A DNA stretch of 10,606 bases from Bacillota bacterium (GTDB lineage Bacteria; Bacillota; Clostridia; Christensenellales; CAG-138), in the NCBI GenBank assembly GCA_023461495.1, contig JAEYLA010000122.1:1-10606 (forward strand), given 5' to 3'. The translations under genes and the position numbers were made by a program. Shown in pieces: positions 1 to 7,750 of the stretch. The notes beneath the pieces were generated by a model, which saw nothing but the letters and a program-made list of their open reading frames with translations, ran no database searches and had not been told where the DNA came from. Positions within the stretch are counted from its first letter, which is position 1. Every line of letters starts with the position of its first letter.

Positions 1-450
1 GAGCATCCCGCACATTATGCAAAGGCATTTATCGATGCCGGTGCGGATGCAATTACAGTACACGCAGAGTCCCAATCCGATCCGTTGCAGGTATACGAAC
101 TCTGCCAAAAAGAAAATGTCGGCTTTGGAATATCGCTTTGTCCCAACACGCCGCTTGAACGCGTAAAGCCGCTGCTTGACCGGTTGGACATTTTGCTGGT
201 TATGAGTATCAATCCCGGATTCGGCGGGCAGGCCTTTATGCCGGAAGCATATGCGCGCATCCGTGAAGCGGTCCGGTTGCGCGAGGATTCCGGCGCGCAC
301 TATCTGATCAGCGTGGACGGCGGCGTGAACGCTGCAAACGCGGCAGAAATCGTTGCATCAGGCGCGGATATTCTGGTTGCGGGCAGCGCGATATTCAATA
401 AGGCTGACCGGAAAAAAGCAATTGCAGCGCTGCAGAATGGAGAAAAATGA
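1..450 (+). CDS. Ribulose-phosphate 3-epimerase family protein (5' end missing)
   Basis: The reading frame is open from base 1, so about 70 N-terminal residues lie outside the window; 149 residues are seen against about 220 for the family. This is a TIM-barrel, metal-dependent epimerase that inverts C3 of a ketose 5- or 6-phosphate in the cytoplasm. Visible family marks are ITVHAE (a metal-ligand His at visible residue 21), the MSINPGFGGQ phosphate/active-site loop (visible residues 68-77), SVDGGV with the catalytic Asp (residue 106), and VAGSAIF near the C terminus (phosphate binding). The first two metal ligands, in the missing N-terminal third, cannot be checked. The stop codon overlaps the start of the next gene (ATGA), so the two are translationally coupled. 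In this catabolic context the substrate could be ribulose-5-P or a hexulose-6-P such as allulose-6-P; the sequence does not decide. The family call is secure, the exact substrate is not. Confidence 0.9.
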   Translation, partial: EHPAHYAKAFIDAGADAITVHAESQSDPLQVYELCQKENVGFGISLCPNTPLERVKPLLDRLDILLVMSINPGFGGQAFMPEAYARIREAVRLREDSGAHYLISVDGGVNAANAAEIVASGADILVAGSAIFNKADRKKAIAALQNGEK

Positions 451-1070
451 TGATGCTAGAACAGAAGATATGGGGAACCGCCGCCGCCGCCTATTCAATT
501 GAAGCCGAGGCCATCCCGCATGCGTTTACGGGTTTAGATAGGAAAGCGTTCCTGCGAGCAGTGGACGCGCTCGCGCAGGCGCCGCGCATCGCCGCAAGCG
601 GATGCGGTCACTCCGGCATTGCATGCCAGCATTTCGCGCACCTGATGTGCTGTATCGAGCGCCCGGCGCGCTTTATTTCTCCCGCGGAAGCCGTCCATGG
701 CGCAATGGGCTATCTGCAGCAGGGTGATGCGATTCTACTGGCGTCCCGCGGCGGGAAGACCGCGGAGCTGCTGCCTATCCTCAACATTTGCGCCGAGAAA
801 GGCGTCACCGTCATTTCTGTCACGGAAAATCTGGACTCGCCTTTGGCGAAGGGCGCTGATATTGTGCTCCAGATGCTCGTCACCCGGGAAACCGATCCTT
901 ACAACAGTCAGGGTACAACGAGCTTCACCGTATTGTCCGTACTGTTCGACGCGCTGCAGGCGGCGCTGATCGAGGCTACAGGATTCCGCAATGAACAATT
1001 TGCGGTGATCCATCCGGGCGGCGCTGTTGGTGAGCGCCTCAATCATAAGCCTCTGGAACAGCGAGCCTGA
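447..1070 (+). CDS. SIS-domain sugar-phosphate isomerase, KpsF/GutQ type, no CBS domains
   Basis: This 207-residue single SIS-domain protein resembles the isomerase half of KdsD/GutQ/KpsF, which interconvert ribulose-5-P and arabinose-5-P. Visible marks are SGCGHSG (51-57), the SPAEAVHGAMG block (88-98), SRGGKTAE as the phosphate-binding SxSGxTxE equivalent (100-107), and IHPGGAVGERL (188-198), whose His189 matches the catalytic His of the family. Classical members have about 320 residues with two C-terminal CBS domains; these are absent here. The usual Lys of the GKSG motif is His55. The start is ambiguous: ATG codons lie at 447, 450 and 453. GGAG at 439-442 sits 7 bases before the 450 ATG and only 4 before the 447 one, so 450 or 453 may be the used start. 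It overlaps the epimerase gene by four bases, suggesting consecutive steps. The substrate is probably a pentose or hexose phosphate; 6-phospho-3-hexuloisomerase is a less likely alternative. Confidence 0.85.
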   Translation: MMMLEQKIWGTAAAAYSIEAEAIPHAFTGLDRKAFLRAVDALAQAPRIAASGCGHSGIACQHFAHLMCCIERPARFISPAEAVHGAMGYLQQGDAILLASRGGKTAELLPILNICAEKGVTVISVTENLDSPLAKGADIVLQMLVTRETDPYNSQGTTSFTVLSVLFDALQAALIEATGFRNEQFAVIHPGGAVGERLNHKPLEQRA

Positions 1071-1111
1071 ATAAGGTATACTGACAGCAGCAAGTACAAG
1101 GGGGCATCTAG

Positions 1112-1885
1112 ATGGCCGGAGAATTAAAAATTGATGCACGCAGGCAGGAAATCCTTTCGCTGCTCCGCCGGGACGGGCAGGTGCGCGTATCCACACTCAG
1201 CGAGCAATTGGGGGCAACCCCTGTTACCATCCGCAGCGATTTGGACGCGTTGGAGCGGGATGGTTATTTGGAGCGCACGCAAGGCGGGGCCATCCAGACC
1301 ATGAAAAACTATTACAACATGGATTTTCAACGCCGCACGCGGGAGCATATGGATAAGAAAAAGTCCATAGCCGCTACCGCCGCAAATATGGTCCATGATG
1401 GGGATATCCTGCTGATCAATTCCGGCACAACCACCTATTTTACAGCTATGGAGCTGAAAAAACGAAAAAATTTGAACATCGTTACCAATTCCATCTCCGT
1501 GGCCGTAGAGCTGGGATGCGTGCCCACCTTCCGCGTCATCCTGTTGGGCGGGGAAATTAATGCGCAATATTCCTTTACCTATGGCGAGGATGCCAAAAAT
1601 CAGCTCTCCAGCTTCAAGGCAGATTGGGCGATTCTATCCGTTGATGGTATTTGCCCGGATACGGGACTTACCACCTACCACGCGGAGGAAGGCGTTATCG
1701 ACCGCATCATGATGGAGCGGGCAGCCCGTACCATGATTGTGGCCGACAGTACGAAGCTTGGATATGAAAGCTTCTCCCAGGTCTGCAGCCTTCATGGCGT
1801 CACCACCTGGATTACCGATCAGGAGGCCAATTCTCCGCTGGCGCAACAGATTGCGGAAAAGGGCGTCAATATCCACTTCGCATAA
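1112..1885 (+). CDS. DeoR/GlpR-family transcriptional regulator
   Basis: This 257-residue protein has the normal length and layout of the family. An N-terminal winged helix-turn-helix (about residues 9-60) carries RRQEILSLL, VSTLSEQLGATPVTIRSDLDAL and GGA. The C-terminal sugar-phosphate sensor domain shows NSGTTT (103-108), VTNSI (124-128), LLGGE (144-148), SVDGI with GLTT (176-188) and ADSTKLG (211-217), whose Lys is typical of effector binding. Such proteins usually repress a sugar operon and release DNA on binding a phosphorylated intermediate. The start is supported by AAGGGGG at 1098-1104, 7 bases before the ATG. It lies 41 bases after the SIS gene on the same strand, so it most likely controls the epimerase/isomerase operon to its left. 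The effector is probably a product of those enzymes (inference). Confidence 0.93.
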   Translation: MAGELKIDARRQEILSLLRRDGQVRVSTLSEQLGATPVTIRSDLDALERDGYLERTQGGAIQTMKNYYNMDFQRRTREHMDKKKSIAATAANMVHDGDILLINSGTTTYFTAMELKKRKNLNIVTNSISVAVELGCVPTFRVILLGGEINAQYSFTYGEDAKNQLSSFKADWAILSVDGICPDTGLTTYHAEEGVIDRIMMERAARTMIVADSTKLGYESFSQVCSLHGVTTWITDQEANSPLAQQIAEKGVNIHFA

Positions 1886-2012
1886 AGAGATGTATATACG
1901 GAGCTTTCCGTGATACGACGAGTAGAATGCATTGAATACAGCCTTCCCCTGCAAAACGGATTTTAGCCTAAATAGCGTCTCATGGCATGCACAAAATGAT
2001 GCCGTTGTTATG

Positions 2013-2060
2013 AAAGCGGAAACCGCAAAGCATTAATTCTGCTTTTGCGGTTTTCCGTTT
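2013..2060. terminator. Imperfect hairpin between convergent operons, candidate bidirectional terminator
   Basis: Bases 2018-2032 (CGGAAACCGCAAAGC plus A) can pair with 2040-2057 (TGCTTTTGCGGTTTTCCG) with two single-base bulges, closing a 7-base loop at 2033-2039. It lies 130 bases after the DeoR stop and about 45 bases after the stop of the leftward operon, exactly where both need an end. A run of A on one side and T on the other is present within the arms, but no clean T-run follows the stem on either strand. Termination efficiency is therefore uncertain. The rest of 1886-2105 shows nothing except a small 5-bp hairpin (about 1899-1912) shortly after the DeoR stop. Confidence 0.5.
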
Positions 2061-2105
2061 ACCTTACTGCACGCGTCATTATCTTTCATGCAGCCGCCTG
2101 CCAAT

Positions 2106-3563
2106 CTAAAATAAAGAATTCAACACTTCAATCGTTTTTTCCACCAGCATATTGCCGCCCTCCGGGCCGCAGATCGTTGATGCCGACTTGCTGCTGTAGC
2201 TGCCGCCATGTACGGCCGCCTCCGTAGGCAGATAGCCGCCAAGGCCGTTGGAAAGCTGCACGACAAAAAGCTGCTGCGCCTTTACGCGCGCTTTCATGCG
2301 CTGTGCATATTCATGGTAGAGCTCGAACGGATTTGTCATGATCCCGATTTCGCCGATGCGGACAAAGTGGCTGACGCAGGGAAACACCTTTGTTTTTTGC
2401 TGCAGCTCCCACCGCAGCACATCTCCCTGCGGCTCAAATGCGCGCACAACATCGGCCATCTCCATCGGGTTTTCCTTGGAAAACGTCCGTTTGATGTGTT
2501 CCACTTCCTTTGCGGACGCCTCATACGCCTCTTTTGAAACCAGCCGGAGCGGCAGGTCCAGCCGCAACACCTTATGGGCAAACGCGGGCGTGTAATCGAT
2601 ATAATTGCGAGCCGTTTTATATCCGCGTACAACGGCTTGCGCAATTCGTTCGGCAATCTCTTCGCATTCGCGCGTCATGTCGAAATTGCGGAAGACCTCC
2701 TTGGTCTGACCGCCCCAATCCCGCAAAGCCTGCTTGTTGTATTTGCTGATGCGCACCAAATCCAGCGGCGAGATGTCACCGGACGCACCGCAAAGCGGAA
2801 GCACATAGATATTCCCCAGCGCTTCGCGTATGGCCGCCCGGGTAAATCCCCAGTAATCCGCCGTAATGAACCGGTGCAGTTCAAACACCTGCGACGGGCA
2901 GGGGATGTCTACAGCAACGCCCGTCAGACGGCCGTCCACATCCCATGTATACAACAAGTCCACAGAGGAATCCGCACCACTTTCAAACCCCACAAAATCA
3001 TCCCTTGAGCAATCGCCGTACATGACGGTTTCAGGGCCATCGGGTTTCCGGAAGATCGGCCTGCGGTTAAATCCTACCACAGCATAGTCATGCGCGTAGC
3101 TGATCCCTCCCGACTTCCTGTTCTGCCAGGCGCGGGCAATGACGCTCGCAAGACGCTCAACAAGGAATGCCTGCGCCTCCCCGCCATGCAGCGCATCCTC
3201 CCCGACAGGGGCCGGAGGCAAAATATCGGCACCGAACACATGCGCATTGTCATCCCGCATAAAGTCGGAATAGAAATCCGAGGAATTGTGCGTATGCGTC
3301 GCGCCTATCGAAATATTCTCAAAGTTCAGGTCCGTTACGGCAGACAGCTTTTCCTTGAGCAACTCCGTAATATGCGTCGGATACTCCGTCATATCCACCG
3401 ATACAAATACCGCCTGGGTTTCCCCATTGTCCAAAGCCAACGCAGTGGCCGTGATCGGGTCCCGCACATACTCGGAAACCCGGTGATACATCTGTCCGAT
3501 CATCAACAGCGGCCGATCCGCCGTAATACTGGTTTGCGCCCATCCAATTTTAATCGTCTTCAT
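2106..3563 (-). CDS. Neutral/alkaline ceramidase-like metallohydrolase, short cytoplasmic form
   Basis: The 485-residue protein resembles the N-terminal domain of neutral (non-lysosomal) ceramidases, zinc amidohydrolases. Marks in order: GATHTHNSSDF (87-97, first zinc His), DIPCPSQVFE (219-228), ADYWG (235-239), GASGDISPLD (259-268, equivalent of the GDVSPN motif with the catalytic Ser, here Ser265), NPFELY (411-416, zinc Glu), and LSNGLGGYLPTE (437-448, zinc Tyr about 444). Where classical enzymes have a second zinc His (AxHxTS) this protein has Cys222. There is no signal peptide and no C-terminal domain, unlike secreted ceramidases of more than 600 residues, so it probably acts in the cytoplasm on something other than ceramide. 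The ATG at 3563 is chosen because the longer frame runs into the upstream gene and MKTIKIG begins the fold; a GGA lies 6 bases before it. It is the last gene of the sugar operon, 22 bases after the isomerase-like gene. Fold call fairly good; substrate unknown. Confidence 0.65.
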   Translation of the reverse strand: MKTIKIGWAQTSITADRPLLMIGQMYHRVSEYVRDPITATALALDNGETQAVFVSVDMTEYPTHITELLKEKLSAVTDLNFENISIGATHTHNSSDFYSDFMRDDNAHVFGADILPPAPVGEDALHGGEAQAFLVERLASVIARAWQNRKSGGISYAHDYAVVGFNRRPIFRKPDGPETVMYGDCSRDDFVGFESGADSSVDLLYTWDVDGRLTGVAVDIPCPSQVFELHRFITADYWGFTRAAIREALGNIYVLPLCGASGDISPLDLVRISKYNKQALRDWGGQTKEVFRNFDMTRECEEIAERIAQAVVRGYKTARNYIDYTPAFAHKVLRLDLPLRLVSKEAYEASAKEVEHIKRTFSKENPMEMADVVRAFEPQGDVLRWELQQKTKVFPCVSHFVRIGEIGIMTNPFELYHEYAQRMKARVKAQQLFVVQLSNGLGGYLPTEAAVHGGSYSSKSASTICGPEGGNMLVEKTIEVLNSLF

Positions 3564-3585
3564 ACCCATTCCAAATTCACATATT

Positions 3586-4956
3586 TTAGAGCAGTTTAAT
3601 ATCCAGCAGTTTGCAAAAGTCCCGTACCGCCTCGCGGTGGTCGCCATAGCAGACGATGACATGCTGGCTTGAGACCTTCTGTGCAAATTCCTCCACCGTG
3701 CAGTCCTGTGGAATCACCTCAAGGCTCGGCAGCTGCGGCGCAGGCGGCACCCAGCCGCACTCTTCCCACGGTTCCGGCGCTTTTGCGTCCGCAAGGTACA
3801 TGTGCATCCGGTAGGCTCCGTCGATATATATCAGCCGCATGCAGGTCACAAGCCCTGTCTTGACGCGGGACACATTTAACAGGCTACTAGACAGCAAGCC
3901 GAAGGCCGTCGGCAGTACGCGAATACTCCCATCCGTAGCCGCCGCCGGGATATAGTCCGGCACGCCGATGAGCATGCTGTTTTCAAAGAATTCGTAGTAT
4001 TCAAGGTAGGGTACCGTCTGCCCCGTGATGCCGGAGGCGATCAGCTGCGTGACAGCGCCCATGACGTCGTTTTCAGGCACCGTCAGTACGCCATAGTAAT
4101 GCTCGAGCAGCATGAACACCATAGCGGGCGGAAAGCCAAGCAGCTTTTTCATTCCGTCCACATCGATAAGCGTTACCGCCCGATAGCCCCGTTCCTCGAT
4201 TTTTTTACCGATGGCCAGCGCGTATTTTACGCCGGTTTCAAGGATCAAATCGTCGCATTCCTTTTCAAACGTCCAGTTTTCCTTGACGAACGCCACGCCC
4301 TCGCGCACCTTCTGCGCATCAAGGGTCTCAACGTTCTGTACCATTTCCAGCATTTCAAAAGGCTCAACCTCAACACCCAGCTTGCCGCGCATGCTGTTGC
4401 CCTCAAACTGGGTACCATAGAGCAGCATGTCGCGGTAGCCCATTGTGCCGACGCGCGCGCTTCTTAAGCGCCGTGCGGCATATGCGGCGTTCGTGAACGC
4501 CTCGATTTTCTCCACGGGCTCGGGCTTTCCGATCACGTTGTAGATGTACTTGAACCGGTAGTGCATCGCCTCAAACGCGGGGCGTATGGCGGTGGTTGCG
4601 GCTTGATCGGCGGTCGTTATGAGACGCCCGCCTTCCCGCCAGCCGCAGAGGCCCCAGAGCAGCATCGGCAGATGGCGGAAGGCGTCCGTCACGCGGATGA
4701 CCGCATGGGTCGGCACCCAGCCAGCCACGCATACAATCAGGCAATCTGCATCGGCGGCTAAGAGCTTTTCTATTGCCGCGTCCGCCGTTGCGTATGCGGC
4801 GTCGTCTATCACAATACCGGCGTCATATAACTCGCCCGTAACGCCGCCGTTCATTGTACCAAGCGCCGCGTCATGCTTGATTTTCAGACGCTCAAAGGGC
4901 GTATTCACTTCCCCAAAGCAGACAAAGCCGATTTTCTTTTGCATAAGGTCTTCCAT
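3586..4956 (-). CDS. L-fucose/L-arabinose isomerase-fold protein, divergent
   Basis: The 456-residue protein resembles the FucI/AraA family, which interconvert aldoses and ketoses with a divalent metal in the cytoplasm. The N-terminal Rossmann-like part holds DCLIVCVAGWVPTH (71-84) and LLWGLCGW (99-106). The C-terminal part holds PENDVMGAVTQLIASGITG (294-312) with a conserved Glu295 expected to bind metal, LEYYEFFEN (318-326) with an acidic second ligand, and SSQHVIVCYGDH (429-440) with a late His pair. The stretch after the second acid reads LIGVPDYIP, where classical enzymes have a GHCG/GHDG-like loop, so one active-site His is replaced. The start at 4956 is favoured by AAGGAG at 4971-4966, 9 bases away; an in-frame ATG at 4944 has no such site. 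It lies 17 bases after the permease gene. Its substrate is probably the imported sugar or a derivative, and it may not be a simple L-fucose isomerase. Length is below the about 590 of FucI and about 500 of AraA. Confidence 0.75.
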   Translation of the reverse strand: MEDLMQKKIGFVCFGEVNTPFERLKIKHDAALGTMNGGVTGELYDAGIVIDDAAYATADAAIEKLLAADADCLIVCVAGWVPTHAVIRVTDAFRHLPMLLWGLCGWREGGRLITTADQAATTAIRPAFEAMHYRFKYIYNVIGKPEPVEKIEAFTNAAYAARRLRSARVGTMGYRDMLLYGTQFEGNSMRGKLGVEVEPFEMLEMVQNVETLDAQKVREGVAFVKENWTFEKECDDLILETGVKYALAIGKKIEERGYRAVTLIDVDGMKKLLGFPPAMVFMLLEHYYGVLTVPENDVMGAVTQLIASGITGQTVPYLEYYEFFENSMLIGVPDYIPAAATDGSIRVLPTAFGLLSSSLLNVSRVKTGLVTCMRLIYIDGAYRMHMYLADAKAPEPWEECGWVPPAPQLPSLEVIPQDCTVEEFAQKVSSQHVIVCYGDHREAVRDFCKLLDIKLL

Positions 4957-4973
4957 TATCCTCTTCTCCTTGT

Positions 4974-6176
4974 TTATCCAACTACTTTCTTGCCGCGCCC
5001 GCGTACGTCGAGCGCAACGGCACAAATAAAGATAATACCCTTAATCACATATTGATAGGAAATACCTACGCCAATCAGGTTCAGTCCATTGGTTAAAGAC
5101 ATAATGACGAACGCGCCTACCACAGAATTGATTACGCTACCAATACCGCCTGTTGTGGAAACCCCGGCAATATAACCTGAGGCAATGGCATCGAGTTCAA
5201 AGCCGCTGCCTGCTGTGGGCGTAGCGGCACCCAGACGAGCGGTATAGAGTATGCCGCCCAGCGCAGCCATACAGCCCATGGACACGAATGTACCAATCAG
5301 AACCTTTTGTACATTTACGCCAGAGAGGGAGGCCGCCTCCATATTGCCACCCATTCCATATACATAACGTCCAACCCGGGTGTTATTCATCACAAAGCTA
5401 TATGCACCCGCTATAACAGCCACAATTACGATTGTCCAAGAAAGGCCATTATAAGCTGCCAGAACATAGGCCAGCGCACCGATAAGGAGCGCGAAAAACA
5501 CCAGCTTCGTTACGAATATCGGCAGGGATACCGTGGTGAATTGATAACGCTTAAGCTCTCTGCGTTGCTTTACCAGCATAGCGGCCATAGCCACAATGGT
5601 AAGGATGCCCACCATCAGGGTTAAGCCATGGAGATTACCTATCATAAACAACTCTGGCAGGAACCCATTGGACAGGCTCACAAAAAACTCATTGGTCACA
5701 GGGATCGTGCCGGTAGATTCCGTAACTAACGTCAATAGACCACGGAAGGCAAATTCACATGCCAGGGTTGTAACAAAGGCCGGAACACCCAGTTTTCCGA
5801 TAATCAGGCCCTGCATCAGTCCAATGATGGCGCCAAGCAGCAAAACCAGCGCAATAACAATCCCTACAGGCCAGCCAAGCACCAGCAATTGTGCCGCACA
5901 AGCGCCTAAAAATCCCGCTGCAAAGCCCACAGAAAGATCGATTTGGCAGATAATTAATACCAACGTCATACCTACGGCCATGACGGCGATATAGCCCGTT
6001 TGGTTAATCAGGTTGGTTATGTTCCGCGCCGTCAGGAAATTGCCCTTACTGAGGATTTGAAAAACCAAAAAAATCACTGCCAATGCAATATACATGGCAT
6101 AGTTGCGTACGTTTTTCCGCGATAACTCCAAAATTTCGCGGCCCAGGCTTCTTTTGTTCATTTCAGTCTGATTCAT
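4974..6176 (-). CDS. gguB: Sugar ABC transporter permease, GguB/XylH type
   Basis: This 400-residue integral membrane protein forms the channel of a monosaccharide importer. Hydrophobic segments run from about residue 25 to 390, roughly ten of them. QIDLSVG (78-84) matches the conserved IDLSVG of ribose/xylose-type permeases. The cytoplasmic loop GGNMEAASLSGVNV (276-289) is the contact with the ATPase, and ASGYIAGVSTTGGIGS (332-347) is another family mark. The extra segment around 200-260 with a basic linker gives about 400 residues, as in XylH/GguB rather than the 320 of RbsC. The ATG at 6176 is chosen because GGAGGAG (6193-6187) stands 10 bases before it. It overlaps the ATPase gene by 14 bases, implying coupled translation. 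The alternative ATG at 6161 lacks a ribosome site. The name gguB is by similarity to the multiple-sugar system; the sugar is not determined. Confidence 0.92.
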   Translation of the reverse strand: MNQTEMNKRSLGREILELSRKNVRNYAMYIALAVIFLVFQILSKGNFLTARNITNLINQTGYIAVMAVGMTLVLIICQIDLSVGFAAGFLGACAAQLLVLGWPVGIVIALVLLLGAIIGLMQGLIIGKLGVPAFVTTLACEFAFRGLLTLVTESTGTIPVTNEFFVSLSNGFLPELFMIGNLHGLTLMVGILTIVAMAAMLVKQRRELKRYQFTTVSLPIFVTKLVFFALLIGALAYVLAAYNGLSWTIVIVAVIAGAYSFVMNNTRVGRYVYGMGGNMEAASLSGVNVQKVLIGTFVSMGCMAALGGILYTARLGAATPTAGSGFELDAIASGYIAGVSTTGGIGSVINSVVGAFVIMSLTNGLNLIGVGISYQYVIKGIIFICAVALDVRGRGKKVVG

Positions 6177-7716
6177 GACTTTGCTTCTCCTCCGTATTCG
6201 TCGCCAAACGCATGATGTTCTGTTCGGTTGCCTGGGATGCCAGCAGTTCTCCGGTAATCCTGCCTTCACACATAACGTATATGCGGTCACTCATGCCTAA
6301 GATCTCCAGCAGCTCCGACGAGATCATGATGATGGACATTCCCTTTTTCACCATTTCATTCATCAGTGAATAAATTTCGTATTTTGCACCAACGTCGATA
6401 CCGCGAGTTGGCTCATCCAAAATCATCAGCTTGGGATTGGCAAAGATCCACTTTGCTAACACCACCTTTTGCTGGTTACCTCCAGAAAGATTCAGAACGG
6501 TTTGTTGGATTGATGGTGCTTTGATATTGATATCCTTCTTTAATTGCTCTGTCCGTATGATCTCTTCATTCCGGTTAATCACATGCCGCCTGACCAAAGA
6601 TTTAAGATTGGCAAATGTTGTGTTGAAACGTATATCCTTGATCAGTATAAGACCACTTTTCTTTCGATCCTCCGTGGCATAGGCGATACCCGCACGTATG
6701 GCCTCATCCGGGGAGTGAAAGCGGACGCGCTTGCCTTCCATCACAATTTCACCGTTGGTAATCTGATAGCCGGGCGTGTTGCCGAACAAGCTTAAGGCTA
6801 GCTCCGTCCGCCCTGCGCCCATAAGACCGGCAACTCCAACTATTTCGCCCTCACGCACGTGCATATTGATATCATGCAAAATTTCTCGGTTCAGCTTTGG
6901 ATCATAAACCGACCAGTTCTTTATCTCAAAGCAAACATCACCGAATTCATGTTTGTCGCGCTTGGGGTATATATTTTCCATTTCGCGCCCAACCATATAC
7001 TTAATGATTTCGCCTTCGGCGATCTTCTGTGCTGTCACATCCAGAGAGCAAATTGTTGCGCCATCGCGGAGTACGGTTACCGTATCGGCAATGGCAACAA
7101 CCTCTTTGAGACGATGCGAAATCATAATGATGGTCACGCCCTGCTTTTTTAAGTCCCGCAGAAGCTGCAATAGATTGCTGCTGTCTTCTTCGTTTAGAGA
7201 AGAGGTAGGCTCATCGAGTATCATCAATTTAGCGTTTTTGGATAAGGCCTTGGCAATCTCGACCAACTGTTGGCTGCCCACGCGCAATTCACGAACCTTG
7301 GTCCGCGGATTTGCATCCAGACGTACTTTCTTTAGATATGCTGTGCCCTGCACCATGGTCTCGTTCCAATCAACCAATTTCACCTTCATTAACTCATGGC
7401 CGAAAAAAATATTTTCCGCAATGGTAAGCTCTGGAATCAGCGCAAGCTCCTGATTGATGATGGCAATTCCTTGCTTCTCGCTATCCCGGATCGAATGAAA
7501 CTTTACAACTTCGCCGCTATACAAGATATCGCCTTCATAGCTTCCATACTTATGTATGTCGGACAGTATCTTCATCAGTGTGGATTTCCCCGCGCCATTC
7601 TCCCCCACAAGGCAATGAATCTCGCCGCGGCGAACACTGAAATTCACATTTTGCAAAGCCTGGACACCTGGAAAAGATTTTGATATATCCCGCATTTCCA
7701 GAATATTTTCGTTCAC
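6163..7716 (-). CDS. gguA: Sugar ABC transporter ATP-binding protein, two ABC domains, GguA/MmsA type
   Basis: This 517-residue ATPase has two fused nucleotide-binding domains and powers the importer from the inner face of the membrane. Domain 1: Walker A GENGAGKST (38-46), NQELALIPELTIAENIF (88-104), the degenerate signature VGSQQ (147-151), Walker B LMILDEP (164-170). Domain 2: the variant Walker A GLMGAGRTE (297-305) usual in this family, signature LSGGNQQK (410-417), Walker B LMILDEP (430-436), TRGIDVGAK (437-445). The HKYGSYEGDI stretch (55-64) is typical of the ChvE/GguA subgroup rather than RbsA. The start is taken as the GTG at 7716, with GAGG (7727-7724) 7 bases upstream, giving MNENILEM. 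Two further in-frame GTGs at 7722 and 7731 are less well placed. It lies 86 bases after the binding-protein gene, separated by a hairpin, and overlaps the permease gene. Length is normal. Confidence 0.95.
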   Translation of the reverse strand: MNENILEMRDISKSFPGVQALQNVNFSVRRGEIHCLVGENGAGKSTLMKILSDIHKYGSYEGDILYSGEVVKFHSIRDSEKQGIAIINQELALIPELTIAENIFFGHELMKVKLVDWNETMVQGTAYLKKVRLDANPRTKVRELRVGSQQLVEIAKALSKNAKLMILDEPTSSLNEEDSSNLLQLLRDLKKQGVTIIMISHRLKEVVAIADTVTVLRDGATICSLDVTAQKIAEGEIIKYMVGREMENIYPKRDKHEFGDVCFEIKNWSVYDPKLNREILHDINMHVREGEIVGVAGLMGAGRTELALSLFGNTPGYQITNGEIVMEGKRVRFHSPDEAIRAGIAYATEDRKKSGLILIKDIRFNTTFANLKSLVRRHVINRNEEIIRTEQLKKDINIKAPSIQQTVLNLSGGNQQKVVLAKWIFANPKLMILDEPTRGIDVGAKYEIYSLMNEMVKKGMSIIMISSELLEILGMSDRIYVMCEGRITGELLASQATEQNIMRLATNTEEKQSHESD

Positions 7717-7750
7717 AATCACACCTCGCACTCTTTTTAACTCCTAACTT

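Noticed and set aside
1077..1082. TATACT hexamer as an internal promoter for the DeoR-type gene
   Set aside because: No convincing -35 box at 16-18 bases upstream; the gene is more simply the last of its operon.
1124..1567. Long open frames antisense to the DeoR-type and other genes
   Set aside because: They are frame shadows of well-supported genes and show no family motifs or ribosome sites.
2011..2024. CcpA cre-like match TGAAAGCGGAAACC
   Set aside because: It is an arm of the convergent-gene hairpin and not near any promoter; one mismatch to the consensus is easily reached by chance.
2045..2227. 60-codon open frame on the + strand
   Set aside because: It starts inside the terminator hairpin and then runs antisense to the ceramidase-like gene with low-complexity sequence.
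3564..3686. N-terminal extension of the ceramidase-like gene up to 3686
   Set aside because: It overlaps the end of the isomerase-like gene in another frame, has no family-like sequence, and the fold begins at MKTIKIG (3563).
4957..5025. N-terminal extension of the isomerase-like gene
   Set aside because: The Arg/Cys-rich extension overlaps the permease gene, while AAGGAG stands 9 bases before the ATG at 4956.
6177..6290. N-terminal extension of the permease
   Set aside because: It is a shadow of the ATPase 3' end; GGAGGAG 10 bases before 6176 marks the start.
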